Origin: Apus apus
Lineage: Eukaryota > Chordata > Aves > Apodiformes > Apodidae
Reading direction: 5' to 3'
Assembly: GCF_020740795.1 (NCBI RefSeq)
Contig: NC_067305.1
Coordinates: forward strand, 2,728,001 to 2,792,000
DNA length: 64,000 nt
Both the position numbers and the translations under genes were made by a program. The notes beneath the pieces were generated by a model. The model had not been told where the DNA came from, searched no databases, and worked only from the letters and a program-made list of their open reading frames with translations. Positions 57,738-64,000 of the stretch are shown here, piece by piece (position 1 is the first letter of the stretch; every line of letters starts with the position of its first letter).

Positions 57738-58018
57738 ATGTGAGAGGACAAGGGGGGAATGGATGAAAACTGGCAGAGGGAGATTTAGGTGAGACATGAG
57801 GAGGGAATTCTGGAGTGTGAGGGTGGTGAGAGCCTGGCCCAGGTTGCCCAGGGAAGCTGTGGCTGCCCCATCCCTGGCAGTGTTGAAGGGCAGGTTGGAT
57901 GGGGCTTGGAGCAGCCTGGGCTGGTGGGAGGTGTCCCTGCCCGTGCAGGGAGGTGGGACTGGATGATCTTGAAGGTCCCTTGCAACCCAAACCATTCTAT
58001 GATATGATTCTATGATGT
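57738..58018 (+). mobile_element. CR1 LINE, short 3' fragment
   Basis: Truncated at GAGAGGACAAGG, beside the G-rich block. It ends CATTCTATGATATGATTC. Confidence 0.92.
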
Positions 58019-58498
58019 GAAGGTGTTAAACACCTCAAAACCATTTGTAGGATCTGTCAGTACCAGGTAACCTGCTCCACCAACCTGCTCTGCAAACATT
58101 TGTCCCCACTGCTACAGCTGAGGAGCTTTAGTGCAGAGAGGAGAGGCAGGAATGTTTTGGAAGTAGCTGGGTTTGTAGGAAGGAACCAGCTACACCTTTG
58201 CCTGCTGAAATGACTCCCCTCAAGGGCAGTTCCCAGCTTCACATGCCCAGGGGTGGGCAAGAGGCACCTGAGGTTCCAGACCAAAGAAGCAGAAGCAGAA
58301 ACTCCTCAGAGCTCTGACCCCATGGACAGGGAGGTTTGCAGGGTCAGGCAAGACCTGCACAAACAAGCAGACATTTCCTTTTCAAAGGACCAGGAATGGG
58401 TTTTTCCTGCTGAAAACTGGGGTTAGAAATGGAGAGGAAGGGGGAATGTACTGAATGCCAAACCTGCTGCTGATGCTGCCTCCCTCCTGCTCCCACAG

Positions 58499-58650
58499 CG
58501 AAGAGGAGCACGAAGGGACCCTCCCAAGGGACAAGCTGATCACCCTGTGCAAGTATGAACCCATCCTCAAATGGATGAGGAGCTGTGACCACATCTTGTA
58601 CCAGGCCCTGGTGGAGATTCTCATCCCCGACGTGCTCAGACCGGTGCCCA
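58499..58650 (+). CDS. RFX2: RFX2 coding exon 11 (B/C region)
   Basis: The exon is 152 nt (residues 423-474), from TCCCACAG to donor GTGAGT. It encodes EEEHEGTLPRDKLITLCKYE, then PILKWMRSCDHILYQALVEI and LIPDVLRPVP. The WMRSCDHxLYQALVEILIPDVLRP stretch is one of the most conserved parts of the RFX C-terminal region. A 670-base CR1 fragment starts about 20 bases after the donor. Confidence 0.96.
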
Positions 58651-58670
58651 GTGAGTATCCTCCAGCCTGC

Positions 58671-59343
58671 TCAGGGGGTTGACCTGCTAGAAAGCAGCTC
58701 CATGGAGGACCTTGGAGTCCTGGTGGACAATCAGTTATCCATGGGACAGCAATGTGCCCCTGTGGCCAAGAAGGGATACATCAAGAGCAGTGTGTCCAGC
58801 AGGTCAGGGAGGTTCTCCTGCCCCTCTGCTCTGCCCTGGTGAGGCCACATCTGGAATCTGTGTCAAGTTCTGGGCTCCCCAGTTCAAGAGGGACAGGGAT
58901 GGACCAGAGAGAGTCCAATGGAGGCTACAGGGATCATGAAGGAACATCTGTCTGATGAGGCTGAGAGAGCTGGGGCTGCTCAGTCTGAAGAGAAGACTGA
59001 GAAGGGATCTCATTGATGTTTATAAATATCTGAAGGGTGGGTGTCAAGAGGAGGGGGCCAGACCCTTCTCAGTGGTGCCCTGTGAGAGGACAAGGGGCAA
59101 TGGGCACAAACTGGAACATGGGAAGTTCCACCTCAACATGAGGAAGAACTTCTTTGCTGTGAGGGTGACAGAGCCCTGGGACAGGCTGCCCAGAGAGGCT
59201 GTGGAGGCTCCTTCTCTGGAGACTTTCAGGACCCATCTGGATGCCTTTCTGTGTGACATGCCCCAGGTGATCCTGCTCAAGCAGGAGAGTTGGACTCTGT
59301 GATCTCCAGAGGTCCCTTCCAACCCCCACCACTCTGTGATTCT
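58671..59343 (+). mobile_element. CR1 LINE, second subfamily, with ORF2 C-terminus
   Basis: Starts 20 bases after the coding exon 11 donor. The first frame reads MEDLGVLVDNQLSMGQQCA; a small deletion interrupts it. The frame at 58955-59302 is an intact ORF2 C-terminus. Ends CCACCACTCTGTGATTCTC. Confidence 0.93.
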
Positions 59344-59935
59344 CAGAGGACATGGATGATCCTGCCTCCTGCTCAGCTCCTCCTGGGCTGAGTCATGGGA
59401 TGTGCCTGCTGAGCTCATGACTCACTGGCTCTGGCTACAACTTGCCACAAAGGTTTCCACTGTGAAAACTCATTTTAGAGCCTTTTGTTTTGAATACAAC
59501 CTCCAATATTATGGCAACAGCAACATTCCTCCTGCTGCCCTGCTCTGTGGCCCCTGGAAATTCCCATGGCTTTTAAAATTGCCTTTATTCAAATCACATC
59601 TCCTGCCTCTGGTTGGGAAGGTGAAAGTGCAAGTTTCATGCCCAGCTAATCCTGCTGAGATGGTTCCTTGGGGACAGGATCTTTCTTTACATGGGACCAT
59701 CCCCTGCTGCACCTCCTGGAAATTTGGGGTCAGCTTCTATTTGGGAGATGAGTGATGGGATATTGAGGATTTTCTCTCTGTTCTGGCTCCTCCAGGTGTC
59801 ACTGTCCCCAAGGTCTCAGCTCAGCAGTCCTGGGAAGCCACATCCCTCTGAGTTGCTGGTGTCACTCTACCTGCTGGGGGGTTGGGTGGCTTTAAAGGGC
59901 TTATTTCAACACTTGGGAGATGCTGAGGGAGAGTT

Positions 59936-60345
59936 TGAGTGAGAAAAGGGTAAGAAAGAGTAAGGAAATGAGAAAGAATAAGAGTAAGAAAAGAAAATAA
60001 GGAAAAAAAATGGAAAGGGAAAAGGGAAAGGGAAAGGGGAAAGGAAAAGGAAAAAGGGAAAGGAAAATAATAAAAAATAAGAAGAAAGAACAAGATTAAT
60101 GATAATGAGAAAAATAATAAGAAAAAGAAGAAGAAAGAATAAGAGTGAGAATAAGTGAGAATGAGAAAAATAAAACAAGAATAAGAACAAGAATAATAAT
60201 AAGAATAAGAAGAATAATAAGAAATAAGAATAAGAATAAGAGTAAGAGTAAGAATAAGAATAGAAGAAAAACAGAAAGAAAGAATAAGAGTAAAAATGAG
60301 AATGAGAAAAATAAAATGAATAAGAGAAGTTTGAGAGAATAAGAA
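59936..60345. repeat. Polypurine AAGGG/TAAGAA tract, about 410 bp
   Basis: Only four C residues occur (near 60091, 60176, 60188 and 60272) in about 405 bases. The first part is made of GGGAAA-type units, the rest of TAAGAA-type units. Strand asymmetry is extreme. Reading frames rich in Tyr/Ser/Phe or Lys/Asn/Arg arise from it and are not genes. Confidence 0.92.
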
Positions 60346-60412
60346 CAGGTGTGTGCATCTCAGGACCCATTTCCTTGGTGCCAGGACAGCAGAGCAGCTC
60401 AGGCTGTGCTCC

Positions 60413-60942
60413 CAGAGCAGTGTTGGGCTGGGCAGGGTGTCCCAGGCTGGGCTGGGCAGGGTGTCCTGGGCTGGGCAGGGTGTCCCAGGATGGACTGAGC
60501 AGGGTGTCCCGGGCTGGGCAGGGTGTCCCAGGCTGGGCTGGGCAGGGTGTCCCAGGATGGACTGAGCAGGGTGTCCTGGGCTGGGGAGGGTGTCCTGGGC
60601 TGGGCTGGGCAGGGTGTCCTGGGCTGGGCAGGGTGTCCCAGGATGGACTGAGCAGGGTGTTCTGGGCAGGGCAGGGTGTCCTGGGCTGGGCAGGGTGTCC
60701 CAGGATGGACTGAGCAGGGTGTTCTGGGCAGGGCAGGGTGTCCTGGGCTGGGCAGGGTGTCCCAGGATGGACTGAGCAGGGTGTTCTGGGCAGGGCAGGG
60801 TGTCCTGGGCTGGGCAGGGTGTCCCAGGATGGACTGAGCAGGGTGTTCTGGGCAGGGCAGGGTGTTCTGGGCTGGGCAGGGTGTCCCAGGATGGACTGAG
60901 CAGGATGTCCTGGGCAGGGCAGGGTGTCCTGGGCTGAACCTG
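60413..60942. repeat. GC-rich minisatellite with 62-bp higher-order unit
   Basis: The basic element is a GGGCAGGGTGTCC-type sequence of about 20 bases. GATGGACTGAGCAGGG recurs at 60489, 60556, 60642, 60704, 60766, 60828 and 60890. The last four intervals are exactly 62, so the 3' half is the youngest, homogenised part. The minus-strand frame of 531 codons across 59821-61416 is produced by this array and the purine tract. Confidence 0.93.
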
Positions 60943-60977
60943 GAGTAGCCTTTCTAACTCTGCAGCCTTCCCTGCAG

Positions 60978-61075
60978 GCACCCTGACACAGGCCATTCGG
61001 AACTTTGCCAAGAGTTTGGAAGGGTGGCTGATGAATGCCATGAGTGAATTTCCCCCCCAGATTGTCCAGACCAAG
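60978..61075 (+). CDS. RFX2: RFX2 coding exon 12
   Basis: The exon is 98 nt (residues 474-506), from CTTCCCTGCAG to donor GTAAGC, ending in phase 0. It encodes TLTQAIRNFAKSLEGWLMNA and MSEFPPQIVQTK, in the conserved region involved in dimerisation. It lies only about 37 bases downstream of a 62-bp GC-rich minisatellite; that gap holds the branch point and pyrimidine tract. Confidence 0.95.
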
Positions 61076-61479
61076 GTAAGCAGGGGGGAGCAGGATGCAG
61101 GGCAGGGGGTGCCCCCTGGGGTCTGTGTTTTTGTGTGGGGAGGTTTTCCACAGAGACTGGAAATTGCTGTGAGGGTTTGGCCACTTTTAGTCCAGACTAA
61201 CGAGAGTGTAAATGGATAATTATGAACCAAAATCAGCAAGGAGAGGGAGGACAGGTAGGGCAGTTTCTGTCCATTGAGCCATTCCCATGTCCTGAAATGG
61301 GAGATGGAGTTTTCTGGGAGAAAATCTCTGCACTGGGATAAATCTTTCCTGCTAGGAAGTGCAGGACACCTCATGGGCTGAGTGGTATTGCAGAGGTTGA
61401 ACCTAAAGCTCCTCACCCTCTCCTACAGCCATGGATTCTGGCAGCCTGTCCTCACCTTGCTGCTCTCTGCTGGGCCCCC

Positions 61480-61958
61480 CACTGCAAGAAGGACATTGAG
61501 GGGCTGGAGCGTGTCCAGGGAAGGGCAGTGGAGCTGGGGAAGGGGCTGGAGCACAAGTGTGAGCAGGAGCAGCTGAGGGAGCTGGGGGTTCAGCCTGGAG
61601 ACAAGGAGGCTGATGGGAGACCTGCTGGCTCTGCAGCTGCCTGAGAGGAGGTTGGAGCCAGGGGGGTCGGGCTCTGCTCCCCAGGAACAAGTGATGGGAC
61701 AAGAGGAAATGGCCTCAAATTGCCCAGGAGAGGTTTAGATTGGATATGAGGAGAAACTTCTTCCCTGAAAGGGCTCTCAAACCCTGGCCCAGGCTGCCCA
61801 GGGAGGTGGTGGAATCCCCACCCCTGGAGGTGTTTCCAAGCCCTGGAGATGTGGTGCTGAGGGACACAGGTCAGCACTGGACTGGGTGGAGTTGGGTTAA
61901 TGGTTGGACTGGATGATCTGAAAGGTCTTTTCTAACCAGAACACCTCTGTGATTCTGA
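61480..61958 (+). mobile_element. CR1 LINE, diverged variant
   Basis: The GAGGTTTAGATTGGATATGA block, CAGGCTGCCCAGGGAGGTGG and terminal CACCTCTGTGATTCTGAG mark it as CR1. The upstream 100-250 bases are diverged. Confidence 0.87.
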
Positions 61959-62150
61959 GTGTGAAAGCCTTGAATTTCAAGCAAAGAAAGGCAGAGGCTG
62001 GTTTGCAAGATGCAATGGACCTGCTAGTGCTGCTCTGGAGTGCTGGTGTGTGCTGGATGGGGCTGTGCAGCTCAGCCAGCCCAGGGCTGCTGTGTGCTCG
62101 GGCTGGGCAGCAGGAGGTGCTGGCCCTGAGCCCCGTGGTCTCTGTTGCAG

Positions 62151-62300
62151 GTGGGGGTGGTGAGTGCCTTTGCCCAGACCCTGAGGAGATACACATCCCT
62201 GAACCACCTGGCTCAGGCTGCCCGGGCTGTGCTGCAAAACACTTCCCAGATAAACCAGATGCTCAGCGACCTCAACCGGGTCGACTTTGCCAACGTGCAG
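62151..62300 (+). CDS. RFX2: RFX2 coding exon 13
   Basis: The exon is 150 nt in phase 0 on both sides (residues 507-556), from TCTGTTGCAG to donor GTAACT. It encodes VGVVSAFAQTLRRYTSLNH, LAQAARAVLQNTSQINQML and SDLNRVDFANVQ, a helical part of the RFX dimerisation region. In the genome it would be skippable without a frameshift, but the region is highly conserved. Confidence 0.96.
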
Positions 62301-62391
62301 GTAACTCCTGGTGCCTCTTCCTACCTCCTGTTGGCTGGAGGTGGGGGTCTGTGGGGAGGATGTCTGCTGGTAACCAGCTCTGATGCTCAGA

Positions 62392-62815
62392 GGAGCATCC
62401 TATGGAGCCAGGCTGGGAGAGCTGGGGTGTTCAGCCTGGAGAAGAGAAGGCTCCAGGGAGACCTTAGAGCACCTTCCAGGGCCTGAAGGGGCTCCAGGAA
62501 AGCTGGGGAGGGATTTGGGACAAGGGCAGGGAGAGAGAGGAGAAGGGGGGATGGATGAAAACTGGAAGAGGGAGATTGGGGTGAGACATGAGGAGGGAAT
62601 TCTGGAGTGTGAGGGTGGGGAGAGCCTGGCCCAGGTTGCCCAGGGAAGCTGTGGCTGCCCCATCCCTGGCAGTGTTGAAGGGCAGGTTGGATGGGGCTTG
62701 GAGCAGCCTGGGCTGGTGGGAGGTGTCCCTGCCCGTGCAGGGGGGTTGGATCTAGATGATCTTGAAGTTCCTTTCCAACCCAAACCATTCTATGGTTCTA
62801 CAATCTTATTTCCAA
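62392..62815 (+). mobile_element. CR1 LINE, 3' fragment
   Basis: From GGAGCATCCTATGGAGCC to CCATTCTATGGTTCTACAAT, with the G-rich block. It begins about 90 bases after the coding exon 13 donor. Confidence 0.92.
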
Positions 62816-63112
62816 TACTAAAAAGCATTTAAATGAACAGTTTAATGGTCTTCATGTTACTTCTCCAGACAAGCCTCCCATCTCGCTGGGAATAGTGGAG
62901 AAGGCACAAAGGAGCTGCTGTGAGAAGCAGTGCTACCAGCAGTAATGCAGTTTTTAATAATACTGTGCTGTGGTCTGGGCAGAGTAGAAGAGACATGGTT
63001 CCAAGCTGGTTTGGAGTCCTTGTCTACTAGAAATGAAGTTGAATTCCTAGGCTGAGATGCACCAACCATGCAGGCTTGGCTTGAGTAACCATCAGCCCTT
63101 CTTCCCGAGCAG

Positions 63113-63321
63113 GAACAAGCCTCGTGGGTCTGCCAGTGTGAGGAAGGGATGGTCCAGAAGCTGGAGCAAGATTTCAAGCTCACTCTACAGCAGCAGAGTT
63201 CTCTGGACCAGTGGGCAAGTTGGCTGGATAATGTTGTTACTCAAGTCCTGAAGCATCACGAGGGCAGTCCCAGCTTCCCCAAGGCAGCCAGGCAGTTCCT
63301 CTTGAAGTGGTCTTTCTACAG
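63113..63321 (+). CDS. RFX2: RFX2 coding exon 14 (dimerisation region)
   Basis: The exon is 209 nt (residues 557-626), from CCCGAGCAG to donor GTACAT, ending two bases into a Ser codon. It encodes EQASWVCQCEEGMVQKLEQD, FKLTLQQQSSLDQWASWLDN, then VVTQVLKHHEGSPSF and PKAARQFLLKWSFY. These are amphipathic helices of the RFX dimerisation domain. A CR1 fragment begins about 100 bases after it. Confidence 0.96.
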
Positions 63322-63424
63322 GTACATTTGCTTTCTCCTTTTGGATGTGTTTCTGCATCAGGCTTAAGGCATGTAGCTAGGTCCTCCTTTAGGTTTGGAT
63401 TTAGAGGGTATTTAGAGAAGAGAG

Positions 63425-63665
63425 TAAGAGGGGAGATTGAGGTTGGACATGAGGAGGGAATTCTGGAGTGTGAGGGTGGTGAGAGCCTGGCCCAGGTTGC
63501 CCAGGGAAGCTGTGGCTGCCCCATCCCTGGCAGTGTTGAAGGGCAGGTTGGATGGGGCTTGGAGCAACCTGGGCTGGTGGGAGGTGTCCCTGCTCATGTA
63601 GGGGGTTGGATCTAGATGATCTTTAAGGTCCTTCCAGTCCAAACCATTCCATGGTTTTATGAAAA
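63425..63665 (+). mobile_element. CR1 LINE, short 3' fragment
   Basis: Truncated just 3' of the G-rich block (GAGGGGAGATTGAGG). Ends CCATTCCATGGTTTTATG. Confidence 0.91.
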
Positions 63666-63931
63666 GCCAAGGCCATGTTCTTCACTCCATGTAGCTCTGG
63701 TAACTGTTGCTCTGCCCTGGTACAGAAGGGAATCTTCTGGCTCCTGAATCCTTTCAGCATGGGGGCAGGATACCCCATCAACTAACTTCTCTAAAGGGCT
63801 TTGCTCCTCTTGGGTTAGAGGTGGGGACAGAGCCCTGTGCTTCACAGCACCTGCAGGGTGAATAATTCACACCAGCCACCATGCAAGTGGAAAACACTTC
63901 CCAAGGACTCTGTTTCCTGCCCTTTTCCCAG

Positions 63932-64000
63932 CTCCATGGTGATCCGGGACCTGACCCTGCGCAGTGCTGCCAGCTTTGGGTCCTTCCACCTGATCCGCCT
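63932..64000 (+). CDS. RFX2: RFX2 coding exon 15 (cut by window edge)
   Basis: After acceptor CTTTTCCCAG the exon reads SMVIRDLTLRSAASFGSFHL then IR in frame, matching the conserved RFX C-terminal region. Only 69 nt (to residue 648 plus two bases) are inside the window; the donor and the remaining C-terminus are not seen. Confidence 0.94.

Larger units (their letters stand above)
3890..64000 (+). other. RFX2: RFX2 gene span (5' part; continues beyond window)
   Basis: One gene model links a non-coding CpG-island exon to 15 coding exons. Joined, these give 648 codons of an RFX-family transcription factor. RFX2 is chosen over RFX3 and RFX1 because the N-terminus reads MQSSEGGSDSAASVALHPS and is followed by RVLVQAAGSAPKGAQMQ; RFX3 as I remember it starts differently and lacks that second block. 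The family binds X-box DNA as homo- or heterodimers and drives ciliogenesis and, for RFX2, spermiogenesis. All donors are GT and all acceptors AG. The last roughly 75 codons expected for a protein of about 720 residues lie beyond the right edge. Confidence 0.96.

Noticed and set aside
59821..61416. 531-codon minus-strand open frame
   Set aside because: It is generated by the 62-bp minisatellite and the polypurine tract, has a low-complexity Pro/Ala/Gln and Tyr/Ser composition, and overlaps coding exon 12 of RFX2 in antisense.
1..64000. CRISPR arrays, operons, rRNA, tRNA or prokaryotic systems
   Set aside because: None seen. The window is spliced eukaryotic sequence, and the direct repeats are minisatellites without spacers of CRISPR type.

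Overview
The window is vertebrate nuclear DNA, almost certainly from a bird. It carries the 5' two-thirds of one gene, RFX2 (regulatory factor X2), on the + strand. The bird assignment rests on dozens of CR1 LINE fragments, recognisable by 3' ends of the ATTCTATG type and by a CR1 ORF2 C-terminal reading frame. CR1 fragments cover roughly 11 kb (about 17%) of the window. That is high even for a bird and hints at a CR1-rich lineage such as woodpeckers or hornbills; this lineage guess is inference only.

Layout: 1-3400 is upstream non-coding DNA with one CR1, an ATC microsatellite and a 51-bp minisatellite. 3400-4720 is a CpG island with CRE, X-box, CCAAT and GC-box motifs and a probable non-coding exon 1 ending at 4086. 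Intron 1 (4087-39665, about 35.6 kb) holds CR1 copies, an inverted duplication, a 22-bp minisatellite and a second small CpG island near 26.7-26.9 kb with a dense cluster of RFX-type X-boxes. The translation start is at 39674. From there to the right edge I traced 15 coding exons, with all splice phases compatible and no frameshift or stop. They give 648 complete codons and include the activation region, the winged-helix DNA-binding domain and most of the B/C/dimerisation region. The gene runs off the right edge inside coding exon 15.

The 3' introns are crowded: CR1 pieces lie within a few tens of bases of three splice sites, and a polypurine tract and a 62-bp minisatellite end just before coding exon 12.

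RFX2 is a transcription factor for ciliary and spermatid genes that binds X-boxes. The points of most interest are regulatory: a promoter in which an X-box sits between a perfect CRE and a near-CRE, with an inverted CCAAT box downstream, and a homotypic X-box cluster in a second island within intron 1. Together they suggest self-regulation and an alternative promoter or enhancer. I found no second protein-coding gene, no RNA gene and no novel multi-gene system. The many other open frames are by-products of repeats or GC-rich sequence.
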